The notes below the pieces were generated by a model that made no database searches, was not told the DNA's origin, and worked only from the letters and a program-made list of their open reading frames with translations. The position numbers were made by a program, and so were the translations under genes. 64,000 nucleotides of DNA from Pseudomonas abietaniphila (GTDB lineage: Bacteria; Pseudomonadota; Gammaproteobacteria; Pseudomonadales; Pseudomonadaceae), in contig NZ_FNCO01000011.1 in assembly GCF_900100795.1 (NCBI RefSeq), forward strand, positions 62,001 to 126,000, given 5' to 3'. Positions within the stretch are counted from its first letter, which is position 1, and every line of letters begins with the position of its first letter. Positions 8,757 through 17,568 of this stretch are shown in pieces.

Positions 8757-9632
8757 TCACCTCAAAAACGGTAAAACCTCTGCCAGCAATTCCTCCGGAA
8801 TCTCCTCGGCCAGATAATGCCCGCCGGGCAGCGCTTTGCCACGCACGTCGGTGGCGACTTTCTGCCACTCCTTGAGCGGCTCGAAGCATTTGCCGACCGT
8901 TCCCTCGCCGCCCCACAAAACCAGCAACGGCAACGTCAGGTGATTGCCCGCGTCAATGTCCGCCCGATCATGTTCCAGGTCGATGCTGGCGCTGGCGCGG
9001 TAGTCTTCGCACACGCCCCGCGCGGCACCTGGCAGGCTTGCGCAGCGCAGGTATTCGGCGAAGGCTTCGTCGGTGAACGGGGTCAGCCCCGCGCTGCGAC
9101 TGCCCATGACACTGCGCAAGTACTGCTCCGGATTGGCCTCCAGCAACATCTCCGGCAACGGGGCCGGACGGATCAGGAAAAACCAGTGCCAATAGGCACG
9201 GGCAAAGGCTTCATTGGTCTGGCTGTACATCGCCAGCGTCGGGGCGATGTCGAGCAAGGCCATGCGCGTGACAGACGTCGGATGATCCAGCGCCAGCCGG
9301 TGAGCCACGCGGGCGCCACGATCATGGGCCAGGATCGAGAACGTCGACAGGCCCAGTTCGCGCATCAGCCCGACCATGTCGCGGCCCATCTCGCGCTTGG
9401 AATAACTGGAATGGTCTGGCGTGGCAGGCGGCTTGCTGCTGTCGCCGTAACCGCGCAGATCAGCGGCCACCACCGTGAAATGCTGGCTCAGCTGCTCGGC
9501 TATCTTGTGCCAGATCACATGGGTCTGCGGGTGACCGTGCAGCAGTAACAGGCCTGGGCCGGTCCCGCCGATGCGATAGCTGATCTGAACACCGTTGACC
9601 AGGCGCTGGTCTTTCTGGAATCCGGCAAACAT
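8757..9632 (-). CDS. Alpha/beta hydrolase, haloacetate dehalogenase / epoxide hydrolase-like
   Basis: This 291-residue hydrolase has the oxyanion segment LHGHPQTH (about 31–38), the nucleophile elbow AHDRGARVA with Asp about 104, and the C-terminal GGHYLAEE with His about 272. An Asp nucleophile in HDRG is typical of haloacetate dehalogenases and epoxide hydrolases rather than Ser esterases. The chosen ATG (9632) has AAGGAG upstream, although the frame remains open further 5'. The substrate is not known; a fluoroacetate- or haloacetate-type activity is only a family-level guess. It is divergent from the AhpD-like gene. Confidence 0.87.
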   Translation of the reverse strand: MFAGFQKDQRLVNGVQISYRIGGTGPGLLLLHGHPQTHVIWHKIAEQLSQHFTVVAADLRGYGDSSKPPATPDHSSYSKREMGRDMVGLMRELGLSTFSILAHDRGARVAHRLALDHPTSVTRMALLDIAPTLAMYSQTNEAFARAYWHWFFLIRPAPLPEMLLEANPEQYLRSVMGSRSAGLTPFTDEAFAEYLRCASLPGAARGVCEDYRASASIDLEHDRADIDAGNHLTLPLLVLWGGEGTVGKCFEPLKEWQKVATDVRGKALPGGHYLAEEIPEELLAEVLPFLR

Positions 9633-9891
9633 GGATGACTCCTTGTGATGGTTGGCGCACATGCTAGATCGCTGAGCCTGAGCGGCAAGGCGTAAAGCGT
9701 GGCCGCGCCGTTCATGAAGCGTGTTCGCAGGCCTCGACGCACGTGTGCGGTGCGGTAGACCCATCCTGGAAAACCTCGGCAATTGGTCTCCAAAAATCCC
9801 GATCCATTGGCTATTCGGCCATCGTGAGCTCAAGCGTAATGTAGTGCCACAGCCAACGAATTTCACACTGACTTCATCGGAGCACGCACAC

Positions 9892-10329
9892 ATGAACAAA
9901 AGAATCGCCTGGGGACAGAAATCGCCAGAAGCCTACAAAGCCATGGTCGGTCTGGAAGCTGCCCTTGCCAAATCGGGCCTGGACAGCTCCCTGCTGGAAC
10001 TGATCCGCCTGCGCGCTTCGCAGATCAACGGCTGCGCCTACTGCGTCAACATGCACGCCAATGACGCGCGCAAAGCTGGCGAAACCGAAGCCCGCCTGCA
10101 GACCCTGAGCGTATGGGCAGAAACCACGTTCTTCACCGAGAAAGAGAAAGCCGTGCTGGCGTGGGTCGAAAGCCTGACGCAGCTGTCGATCCATCACGCG
10201 CCGCAGGATCAATACGAAGCGCTGCTTGCGCACTACAGCGAGGCGGACGTCGCCAACATCACCCTGGCGATCGCCACCATCAATGCCTGGAACCGCTTCG
10301 GTGTGGGCTTTGCGATGGTTCCGGCCTGA
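9892..10329 (+). CDS. Carboxymuconolactone decarboxylase / AhpD-like protein
   Basis: This 145-residue all-helical protein has the AhpD-type redox motif: Cys48-x-x-Cys51 in NGCAYCVNMH, with His55. Proteins of this group are peroxidase-related thiol enzymes, so a role in disposing of peroxides or reactive carbonyls is likely. The frame is open upstream to 9721 but the conserved region starts at MNKRIAWGQK. The ATG at 9892 has a weak ribosome site (CGGAGCACGC). It lies next to, and divergent from, the hydrolase gene. Confidence 0.9.
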   Translation: MNKRIAWGQKSPEAYKAMVGLEAALAKSGLDSSLLELIRLRASQINGCAYCVNMHANDARKAGETEARLQTLSVWAETTFFTEKEKAVLAWVESLTQLSIHHAPQDQYEALLAHYSEADVANITLAIATINAWNRFGVGFAMVPA

Positions 10330-10543
10330 TCGATCGCGCCGGGAATCTTCGCCGTAACGGTCCGGCTTGCCGGCGCTGACGTCCTCCGGGACGCTAACGC
10401 TGGCAGGCCGAACGGCCAAGGGATGCACGTCGTACCTTGCATCAACCCGTTGAATCCCACGCATAAGCACTTTCGGTTGGTGTCCACTGCCGTTCTTCGA
10501 CAACAATTGCGCCACTTCCCCACGGCGCAACGAGCACTCGAAC

Positions 10544-11377
10544 ATGGCAATGGACATCCTCAGGCTTGCGGCCTTTTCCGACGCTGACCAAGGCGGTAAT
10601 CCGGCGGGCGTCTGGATCGGCGACATATTCCCTGACGACGCGATCATGCAGCAGGTGGCCGCCGAGGTCGGTTACTCGGAAACGGCCTTCGCCGTGCCGC
10701 AAGGCGACGGTTTTCGGGTGCGCTACTTCTCCCCCGAAGCCGAAGTACCGTTTTGCGGCCACGCCACCATCGCCTTGGGCGCAGCGCTGGCGGGCAGGTT
10801 TGGCGAAGGCCTTTTCAAGCTCTCCCTCAACGAAGCGCAGATCAGCGTCGAAGGCCACAGGGACGGCGCGTTGACCTCTGCCGCGCTGCAGTCCCCACCG
10901 ACCTTGAGCAAACCGGTCAGCCGCGAGTTGCTCAGTCAGGCAATGTCACTCTTTGACCTGCAAGCCGAAGACATTGACTTGCGTATTCCGCCTGCGTTGA
11001 TCAATGGCGGCGCGCAACACCTTGTACTCGCCGTGAACCGTCGGGACACGCTCAGGAACATGCGCTATGACTTCGCCACCGGACGTGAGCTGATGGTGCG
11101 TGAAGGTTGGGTGACGATATTGCTGGTGTTCGCCGAATCCGCTCGCCTCTTCCACACGCGCAATCCATTTGCCTTTGGTGGCGTCTATGAAGACCCTGCC
11201 ACGGGTGCGTCAAGCGCGGCATTCGCCGGTTATTTGCGTGACATTGGCTGGGACCACGGCGGGGTCATCGACATCGTGCAGGGTGAAGACATGGGCAGCC
11301 GTTCGCGGATTCGTGCCGAGTTCAGCCCTGAACCCGGCAGTTCAATTCGCCTGTCAGGGACAGCGCGTGCGTTGTAA
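10544..11377 (+). CDS. PhzF-family isomerase-like protein
   Basis: This 277-residue protein has the PhzF fold signatures GGNPAGVW near residue 20, GYSETAF with catalytic Glu about 46, and PFCGHAT near 70. PhzF isomerises a phenazine precursor, but most stand-alone family members act on other small molecules, and no phenazine genes are nearby. Two in-frame ATGs are possible (10544 and 10550). The gene converges on an MFS transporter gene with almost no gap. The substrate cannot be deduced. Confidence 0.88.
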   Translation: MAMDILRLAAFSDADQGGNPAGVWIGDIFPDDAIMQQVAAEVGYSETAFAVPQGDGFRVRYFSPEAEVPFCGHATIALGAALAGRFGEGLFKLSLNEAQISVEGHRDGALTSAALQSPPTLSKPVSRELLSQAMSLFDLQAEDIDLRIPPALINGGAQHLVLAVNRRDTLRNMRYDFATGRELMVREGWVTILLVFAESARLFHTRNPFAFGGVYEDPATGASSAAFAGYLRDIGWDHGGVIDIVQGEDMGSRSRIRAEFSPEPGSSIRLSGTARAL

Positions 11378-11380
11378 CCG

Positions 11381-12532
11381 TTATACCTTCAGATAGCGAC
11401 CGCTGATCGCGACACCCAGCAGCATCACGGCAATGATCAGAAACGCGGCGCCGAGGCTGCTGAGGTGAGCAACAAACCCGATACCGGCCGGGCCCATCAG
11501 AATACCGATGTAACCCAGGGTGGTGATGGCCGGGACGGCGACGTTTTCGGGCATGGTTTTCTGCCGGCCCACGGCGCTGTAGAACACCGGCACGATGTTG
11601 GAGCAGCCCAGCCCCACGAGCGCATAACCGCACAGGGCCGCTTGCCAGTAGGGAACCAGTGTCGCGACCGTCATGCCGACCGCTGCGCACAGCCCACCGA
11701 ACAGAATGATCTTGTGCACGCCCAGTCGACGCACGATCGGGTCGCCGCACAAGCGCCCGATGGCCATCGCCAACGCAAACACCGCATAACCAAAACCGGC
11801 GTATGACGGCTCGACACCGTGCCGGGCACTGAGAAACACCGCGCTCCAGTCCAGCATCGCGCCTTCGGTGAGAAAGACGGTAAAGCACATCAGGCCGATG
11901 AACAGCACCACGCCATGGGGTATGGCGAACGCCGGACCGCCCGCCTCGCTGCCGTACCCGAGCATGTTCGGGCGAGCCTTGTATAAGGCAAGGGCGAGAA
12001 ACACCGACACCAGCGAAACGGTCAACCACGGCCACACGCCGACGCTCAACAAAGCGGAAACACCTGCCGCCCCCACGATACCGCCACAACTGAACAGCCC
12101 GTGAAAACCCGACATCATGGTCTTGCCACTGGCGCGCTCGACGATGATGGCCTGAATGTTGGTGACACACCCCAGCGCGCCCATGCTGGCGCCGTAGATA
12201 AAGAGCACCGCCACCATCATCGGCACGCTGTTGAGTGTGGCGAGCAACGGCAGGCACAGACAGGCGATGCCGCCCACCAGGGTGATGATCCGACGACAGC
12301 CGTACTTGACGGTCATGGCGCCGGCAAGGGGCATGGCAATGATCGAGCCGATGCCCAGGCACAGCAGCAACAGACCCAGGCCTGCGTCGTCCAGGCCCAG
12401 ACGGCTTTTGGCATAAGGCACCAGCGGCGCCCACGCAGAAATACTGAACCCGGTGATGAAGTAGGTGACGCGGGTGGAGAACTGTTCGAGCCGCCCTGGC
12501 ACGGTCGGTGCTGCGGTGCCGATGGAGGTCAT
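11381..12532 (-). CDS. MFS transporter (YbjJ-like)
   Basis: This 383-residue protein has about 12 hydrophobic helices and the early motif WAPLVPYAKSRLGLDDAGLG typical of the small MFS group that includes YbjJ and fucose-permease relatives. It is probably a proton-coupled exporter or importer of a small solute in the inner membrane. The ATG at 12532 (MTSIGTAAP) follows AAGGGAGCAGCA, a better ribosome site than the upstream in-frame ATG at 12571. The stop codon lies within four bases of the convergent PhzF-like gene. Confidence 0.88.
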   Translation of the reverse strand: MTSIGTAAPTVPGRLEQFSTRVTYFITGFSISAWAPLVPYAKSRLGLDDAGLGLLLLCLGIGSIIAMPLAGAMTVKYGCRRIITLVGGIACLCLPLLATLNSVPMMVAVLFIYGASMGALGCVTNIQAIIVERASGKTMMSGFHGLFSCGGIVGAAGVSALLSVGVWPWLTVSLVSVFLALALYKARPNMLGYGSEAGGPAFAIPHGVVLFIGLMCFTVFLTEGAMLDWSAVFLSARHGVEPSYAGFGYAVFALAMAIGRLCGDPIVRRLGVHKIILFGGLCAAVGMTVATLVPYWQAALCGYALVGLGCSNIVPVFYSAVGRQKTMPENVAVPAITTLGYIGILMGPAGIGFVAHLSSLGAAFLIIAVMLLGVAISGRYLKV

Positions 12533-12702
12533 TGCTGCTCCCTTGTCTGGCAATGGAAAAGCGCCCTTCATGGGCCGACAAACACAGAGCCTAACAAAGG
12601 ATGGCGCAATGCCGAAGAAGGGATGCTGATGGATTTGGCCTCAGAAATGCCTCAGCAGTCTTGCGGCATCAACAATCTACACGCCCGAGAGGCTGCATTG
12701 TC

Positions 12703-12871
12703 CCTGTAGGCGCAATCGGAGGTTACGACGGTCGCGAATGCGGTGTGTCAGGCAATGCATCAACGTCCGACACACCGCGTTCGCTGCCGTCGTAACCTCC
12801 GACGTCTCCTACACCGGACCGCGTTGCCGGGTCGTATGGCTTACGCCTTCCACGGCGAGGTGCGGATGATC
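12703..12871. repeat. REP family C inverted repeat plus copied gene end (copy 1)
   Basis: CGGAGGTTACGACGGTCGCG and its reverse complement form a long hairpin with GGCAATGCATCAACGTCC near the centre. After it come about 43 bases that match the last bases of the HD-domain gene, including its stop codon. Copy 2 is at 13017–13182, where this tail is the true gene end. The element with the intervening family B repeat fills the gap 12533–13151; no gene is seen in it. Confidence 0.9.
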
Positions 12872-12876
12872 TTTGA

Positions 12877-12990
12877 TCGTACCCACGCTCTGCGTGGGCA
12901 CGCATCCTGTGACGCTCCGCGTCACCCTTACCGGACGCCGAGCGTCTCACGCGGCATTCCCGTGCGCGGCGCGGGAACGATCAGCACCCT
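12877..12990. repeat. REP-like palindromes, family B
   Basis: CCCACGCTCTGCGTGGGCAC is followed by GTGACGCTCCGCGTCAC and a degenerate mirror half ending GCGGGAACGATCAG. The same family occurs at 21915–21978 and 35850–35920. It sits between the two copies of the family C repeat. Confidence 0.75.
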
Positions 12991-13016
12991 CCACATGGCC
13001 GGGAGTCTGCACTACC

Positions 13017-13182
13017 CCTGTAGGAGCAATCGGAGGTTACGACGGTCGCGAATGCGGTGTGTCAGGCAATGCATCAACGTCTGACCCACCGCGTTCGCTG
13101 CCGTCGTAACCTCCGACGTCCCCTACACCGAACCGCGTCGGGTCGTATGGCTTACGCCTTCCACGGCGAGGTGCGGATGATC
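13017..13182. repeat. REP family C inverted repeat plus HD gene end (copy 2)
   Basis: This is the second copy of the hairpin described at 12703. It runs directly into the 3' end of the HD-domain gene (13152 onward). The two copies are about 314 bases apart and differ at a few positions, so the duplication is not very recent. Confidence 0.9.
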
Positions 13183-13793
13183 TCGACGAAGTTCATCGGC
13201 TTGAACGTCGGATTTTCATCGACCAGCACGTCGGCGTTGACGGTGCCGAAGGTGGTGTCGGGCTTGTGACGGAAGCCGTTTGCGAAGGCACAGAGGATGC
13301 ATTCCTTGAACGCTTCGCCACGCGGATGAGCATGGGTCACGACGTCGCGCTGCTGGTCGCTGAACTTTTCGTAATTGATGCCCAGCACGTCCATCTCAAC
13401 GCCCGCAGTGACCAGTGCCACGTTCGGACGCAGATGCTCAGGCACACCCGGCGTGGTGTGCAGGGCAATGGACAACCACACCTGCTCCATATCGCCTTCG
13501 GACAGGCCAAACGGCTTCATGAACGCACGGGCTGCGTTGGCGCTGTCGACCTCAAAACGCAGGTCCGGGCTGCTGTGTTTTTCCACCAGGCCGAGGTCGT
13601 GGAACATGGCGCCTACATACAGCTGCTCGGCGTCGTATTTCAATCCTTTACGCTCGCCAGTCAACGCGCCCCACAGAAATACGCGGCGAGAGTGATGGAA
13701 CAGCAGGTCATCTTCCTGCTCGCGGATGTATTCGGTGGTCGCCCGCGCCAGGGCGCTGTCGGGGATCTTGATACCGGCGATTTCTTGAGTCAT
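13152..13793 (-). CDS. HD-domain phosphohydrolase-like protein
   Basis: This 213-residue protein has the metal-binding HD pattern: HHSRR near 33–37, FHDLGL with His65-Asp66, and a later LHTTPG. HD proteins of this size hydrolyse nucleotides, phosphoesters or, in the cyanamide-hydratase-like group, small nitriles. The start at 13793 has AGGAAGACCTCC before it and begins MTQEIAGIKIPD; the frame is open further but without support. Its last 31 bases, including the stop codon, are duplicated 311 bases downstream as part of a repeat block. The substrate is unknown. Confidence 0.85.
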   Translation of the reverse strand: MTQEIAGIKIPDSALARATTEYIREQEDDLLFHHSRRVFLWGALTGERKGLKYDAEQLYVGAMFHDLGLVEKHSSPDLRFEVDSANAARAFMKPFGLSEGDMEQVWLSIALHTTPGVPEHLRPNVALVTAGVEMDVLGINYEKFSDQQRDVVTHAHPRGEAFKECILCAFANGFRHKPDTTFGTVNADVLVDENPTFKPMNFVEIIRTSPWKA

Positions 13794-14058
13794 GGAGGTC
13801 TTCCTCGATTGATCGCGCCGGTGTGGCGCGTTGAGGAGAAGTCTGTGGGACAGGCGGTGTACGCTCAATCGGCGCGCGGTCTCGTTCTCTGCCAAACGTG
13901 CATCGTTTACTGCCAGCTCATCTGGTGTTTATCAGATTACTCGCGAACGAGAGGGACACCTTCAGCTAGACTGTCCGCCGTTTCCCACGATCAGGCCGCC
14001 AGAGTCTGACGCCGTAAGCCCCTTCAAAATCCCCAAGCATCGAAACCAAGGAGACCCT

Positions 14059-14943
14059 GTGTACAAGGGTGTTGCGTTATCGGTCATGGCCTCCTGCCTC
14101 TTCGCGGTCATGTACTACTACACCTCACTGCTCAAACCGTTGAGCGGTGAAGAAATCTTCGGCTGGCGCATGCTGCTGACCCTGCCCTGCGTCACGGTCT
14201 TCATGCTGTCCAGTGGCGACTGGCAATTGACTCGAGCACTGGCCGCACGCCTGCGTCGGAACCCGGCACTGCTTGGCGGGATGGCGCTGTCGGCATCGCT
14301 GATGGGGCTGCAGCTGTGGCTGTTCCTGTGGGCGCCCTTGCACGGCCGCAGTCTGGAAGTGTCGCTGGGCTATTTTCTGTTACCCCTGACAATGATTCTC
14401 ACCGGGCGCCTGGTGTATGGCGAGCGACTCTCGCACTTGCAAAAGATCGCCGCCTGCTGCGCATTGGTCGGCGTGGGCAACGAGCTGCTGCGCCTGGGCA
14501 GTTTTTCCTGGGAAACCCTGGTGGTGTGCCTGGGGTATCCGGTGTATTTCATCCTGCGGCGCAAGCTCAGGACCGATAACCTCGGCGGGCTGTGGTGGGA
14601 CATGTTGCTGATCCTGCCGGTGGCCGTGACCTTTATCTGCAAAGGCAACCCGGCGGTGGTCGAACAGTTCCCGCGTTTCTACCTGTTGATTCCGGTGCTG
14701 GGTGCGATCAGCGCCTCGGCCCTCGTGGCCTACATCCTCGCCAGTCGCCTGTTGGCGTTCAGCGTGTTCGGCCTGCTGAGTTACGTTGAGCCGGTACTGC
14801 TGGTCGGCGTCGCCCTGCTGCTGGGCGAGTCCATCGGGCGGGATGAATGGATGACCTACCTGCCGATCTGGCTCGCGGTCATGGTGCTGGTGGGTGAAGG
14901 TGGCAAGCATGTACTCGCACAAAGTCGACGCAACAGGGTTTGA
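14059..14943 (+). CDS. EamA/RarD-type membrane transporter
   Basis: This 294-residue protein has ten hydrophobic helices and the RarD-like opening YKGVALSVMASCLFAVMYYY, with GEEIFGWRMLLTLP shortly after. EamA proteins move metabolites across the inner membrane; the RarD branch has been linked to chloramphenicol sensitivity but its natural substrate is unclear. The start is a GTG at 14059 with a strong AAGGAG five bases upstream, which overrides the longer open frame beginning at 13831. It is divergent from the HD gene and followed by a REP pair. Confidence 0.88.
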   Translation: MYKGVALSVMASCLFAVMYYYTSLLKPLSGEEIFGWRMLLTLPCVTVFMLSSGDWQLTRALAARLRRNPALLGGMALSASLMGLQLWLFLWAPLHGRSLEVSLGYFLLPLTMILTGRLVYGERLSHLQKIAACCALVGVGNELLRLGSFSWETLVVCLGYPVYFILRRKLRTDNLGGLWWDMLLILPVAVTFICKGNPAVVEQFPRFYLLIPVLGAISASALVAYILASRLLAFSVFGLLSYVEPVLLVGVALLLGESIGRDEWMTYLPIWLAVMVLVGEGGKHVLAQSRRNRV

Positions 14944-14993
14944 TCGCAATGCATCGTCGAGTAAGCCATCTGACCCTCGCTGATGACTGAACG

Positions 14994-15085
14994 CTGTGGG
15001 AGCGAATTCATTCGCGAGAGGCCGGTACAGCCGATAACCGTCTGGCGTCTGGCGCCTCTTTCGCGAATGAATTCGCTCCAACAGG
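14994..15085. repeat. REP doublet, family A
   Basis: CTGTGGGAGCGAATTCATTC on the left and GAATGAATTCGCTCCAACAG on the right form an inverted pair around about 40 bases. It lies between the convergent RarD-like and zapE genes. Confidence 0.88.
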
Positions 15086-15120
15086 TTGCCATCGCCTGAA
15101 GTGACATTGCATCGGTAGCG

Positions 15121-16242
15121 CTATTGCCCAAACCGCGCCAGCTGCATTTCCTGCAAACGGCTCAACGTCCGGCGAAAGGCAAAGGCCAGGTAACCCTCGG
15201 TGTACAGTTCCTGCATCGGCATGGCCGCTTCGACATACAGCGGCACCTTGCGGTCGTAACACTCGTCCACCAACGCAATGAACCGCCGCACACCGTCATC
15301 GTAGGGAGACAACTGCGGCAGTTCACGGTCGCCTGCCACCACCTGCTCCACGCCGTCCTCGGTGCCGCGCGCAATGCGACCTTCGCGCTGCGGCGCGCTC
15401 AACGCAGGCACCTCGCTGAGCAACACGGCCTTGTAGCGATCGCACAGCTCGATGAAGTCCATCGCCGCCAGTGGCTGTTCACACAGATCGGCGTATCGAC
15501 ACCAGACCACCGTTCGGCTGGCACGCACGACCGGCAAATGACGCCGCCCCACAGGCACCGGCTGAATAGACACCGACTCGCCGCTGCTCAGCGTTTCGAA
15601 AACCTGGACCAAGGCGCTGGCGCCCTGCTCTTCGGTCACCCAATAACGTTGCTGCGCCTGCCCCGGGTGCAGGCGATGGTCTTCACCGCCGTCCACCGAG
15701 ACCACCGTCATGCAGTGATTGATCGCGGTAATCGCGGGCACGAAGCGATCGCGGTTGTGCCCTGTCGCATAGAGCTGTTCCGGCAACTGGTTCGACGTGC
15801 AGACCAGCACCACGCCCTCCTCGAACATGGCCCGCAACAAACCGCCCAGAATCACTGCATCGCCAATGTCGTTGACGAACAGCTCGTCAAAACACAGCAC
15901 CCGCACTTCCTGAGCGAGTTCACGGGCGAGCACCTCCAGCGGCCGGGCAACGCCGGTCAACTGGAACAACCGCTGATGCACCCAACGCATGAAGTGATGA
16001 AAATGCTGGCGGCGCGCGGGAATCTGCAGGCTCTCGTAGAAACGGTCCATGAGCCAGGTCTTGCCACGCCCCACCGGGCCCCACAGATACACGCCCTTCA
16101 CCGACGCGTGAGGCGTGCGATCACGCAGGGCCTGCCAGCATTCCTGAAGTGTGTGCGCCGCTCGGCGCTGAGCCTCGTCCGGCTGAAAACCCTGCGTGTC
16201 GACCGCCTGCTGCCAGGCATCCAGAGGAGACAGAACACTCAT
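15121..16242 (-). CDS. zapE: Cell division protein ZapE (AFG1-like ATPase)
   Basis: This 373-residue P-loop ATPase has Walker A GPVGRGKT (55–62), Walker B VLCFDELFV (about 113), and the AFG1-family segments RFYESLQIPARRQHFHHF and CTSNQLPEQLY. In E. coli ZapE associates with the Z-ring at constriction and under low oxygen. Length and motifs fit the family throughout. The MFS gene upstream on the same strand ends 10 bases before this start, so the two are likely co-transcribed. Confidence 0.93.
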   Translation of the reverse strand: MSVLSPLDAWQQAVDTQGFQPDEAQRRAAHTLQECWQALRDRTPHASVKGVYLWGPVGRGKTWLMDRFYESLQIPARRQHFHHFMRWVHQRLFQLTGVARPLEVLARELAQEVRVLCFDELFVNDIGDAVILGGLLRAMFEEGVVLVCTSNQLPEQLYATGHNRDRFVPAITAINHCMTVVSVDGGEDHRLHPGQAQQRYWVTEEQGASALVQVFETLSSGESVSIQPVPVGRRHLPVVRASRTVVWCRYADLCEQPLAAMDFIELCDRYKAVLLSEVPALSAPQREGRIARGTEDGVEQVVAGDRELPQLSPYDDGVRRFIALVDECYDRKVPLYVEAAMPMQELYTEGYLAFAFRRTLSRLQEMQLARFGQ

Positions 16243-16251
16243 CGCAAAACA

Positions 16252-17460
16252 TCACCGCGTGCTGGAGGATTGATCGTGACGTCTGGAGTACGAAGCGCCC
16301 AGCAGATAGAAACAGCCGCCGGCCACGATAAAGGCCGCCAGCATATAGAACATGAAGTGCGCTGACTGCGTCGCCAGAGCAAAACCGCACAGCACCGGAC
16401 CCAGTGCACCGCCAAGGTTGGACAGGTTCTGCGCGCCGTAATACATGCCGCGCAGGTGCGTGGGAGCGATGCGGTCGATGAACATGTATTCGGCCGGGAA
16501 CACGATGATTTCGCCGAGGGTGAAGATCGCCACCGCCAGCGACCAGTGCAGCACCGTGGTCGACAAGGCAAAGCCGACCACGCCCATCAGAAACAGGCTG
16601 AAACCTGCCGTCAGCCACTGATTCAGGTACTGATGACTGATGTGTTTGCCGACGAAATACTGCAAGCAGATCACCACCGCTGCGTTGACCGCCACCACCG
16701 AACTGATGACCTGATACGTGAACTCCGGGGTGCTGGTGGTCACCAGGTATTGCGAGATGTACGCCGTGAACTGGCCGAACACCACGGCGCTCAGCACACC
16801 GCCCACGGTGAAGCAGACCAGCCGATAGTCCTTGAGCAGAATTCGCCCGACCGCCAGGAACGACACCGGCGCGTTGGCAGGGTCCGCCGAGCTGAGCTTG
16901 CGGTCGCCGAAGATCGAATAGACCACGAAGAAGCCCAGACCCAGCAGCGCAGACATCATGAACGGCAGCTTCATGTTCCAGTGGGCCAAACCCGCACCGA
17001 TGAACGGCCCCACCGCATAACCGATGTTGATCAGCGTGTAGCGCACCGAAAACACCTTGCTTTGCTCGGCCACCGGCAGCAGCTTGCCAAACGCCGCCTT
17101 GACCACGATGTCGATCACTGAATAGGCGAAGTTGAAGGACACCAGAAACAGGAAGAACAGCCACAGCTTGTTGGTCACGCACATGCCGACGAAGCCGGTG
17201 ACGAAGAACCCGGTGAAGCACAGGATCAGCTTGTAGCTGGACAGTTTGTCGGTGAGGTAACCGCCGTACAGGCTCAACAACGAGCCGACGATCAGCGCGC
17301 TGCCGACCACCATGCCGATATCACTGATGCTCAGGACAAAGCTGGATGAAAGGTAAATCACCAGATACGGCAAGGTAATGGCCCTGCCCAGCGTCAGAAA
17401 GAGCGACGAGGACAGCAGCAGATTGACTGACGCAGGGTAATGTCTGAGGGCGGCGAGCAT
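16252..17460 (-). CDS. MFS transporter
   Basis: This 402-residue inner-membrane transporter has about 12 helices, with the opening LLLSSSLFLTLGRAITLPYL and the loop GGYLTDKLSSYK that corresponds to the MFS motif A region. The start chosen at 17460 (MLAALRHYPAS) has AAGGACAG upstream; another in-frame start 20 codons earlier has a poor context and a proline-rich leader. It precedes zapE by 10 bases. Similar YdeE/drug-resistance-type proteins are generally efflux pumps, but the substrate is not evident. Confidence 0.86.
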   Translation of the reverse strand: MLAALRHYPASVNLLLSSSLFLTLGRAITLPYLVIYLSSSFVLSISDIGMVVGSALIVGSLLSLYGGYLTDKLSSYKLILCFTGFFVTGFVGMCVTNKLWLFFLFLVSFNFAYSVIDIVVKAAFGKLLPVAEQSKVFSVRYTLINIGYAVGPFIGAGLAHWNMKLPFMMSALLGLGFFVVYSIFGDRKLSSADPANAPVSFLAVGRILLKDYRLVCFTVGGVLSAVVFGQFTAYISQYLVTTSTPEFTYQVISSVVAVNAAVVICLQYFVGKHISHQYLNQWLTAGFSLFLMGVVGFALSTTVLHWSLAVAIFTLGEIIVFPAEYMFIDRIAPTHLRGMYYGAQNLSNLGGALGPVLCGFALATQSAHFMFYMLAAFIVAGGCFYLLGASYSRRHDQSSSTR

Positions 17461-17568
17461 CCGTGTTCTGTCCTTAAAGGGGGGCGGATTGGGCGGGCAA
17501 GGAGTGTTATAGCCCGGCATCCTTACACAATCTTGCCTGACTGGACACCGAGAAGATTGACCCCGCCG

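Noticed and set aside
12703..13182. CRISPR array
   Set aside because: Only two copies, 314 bases apart, each an internal hairpin with no spacers or cas genes; these are REP-type repeats.
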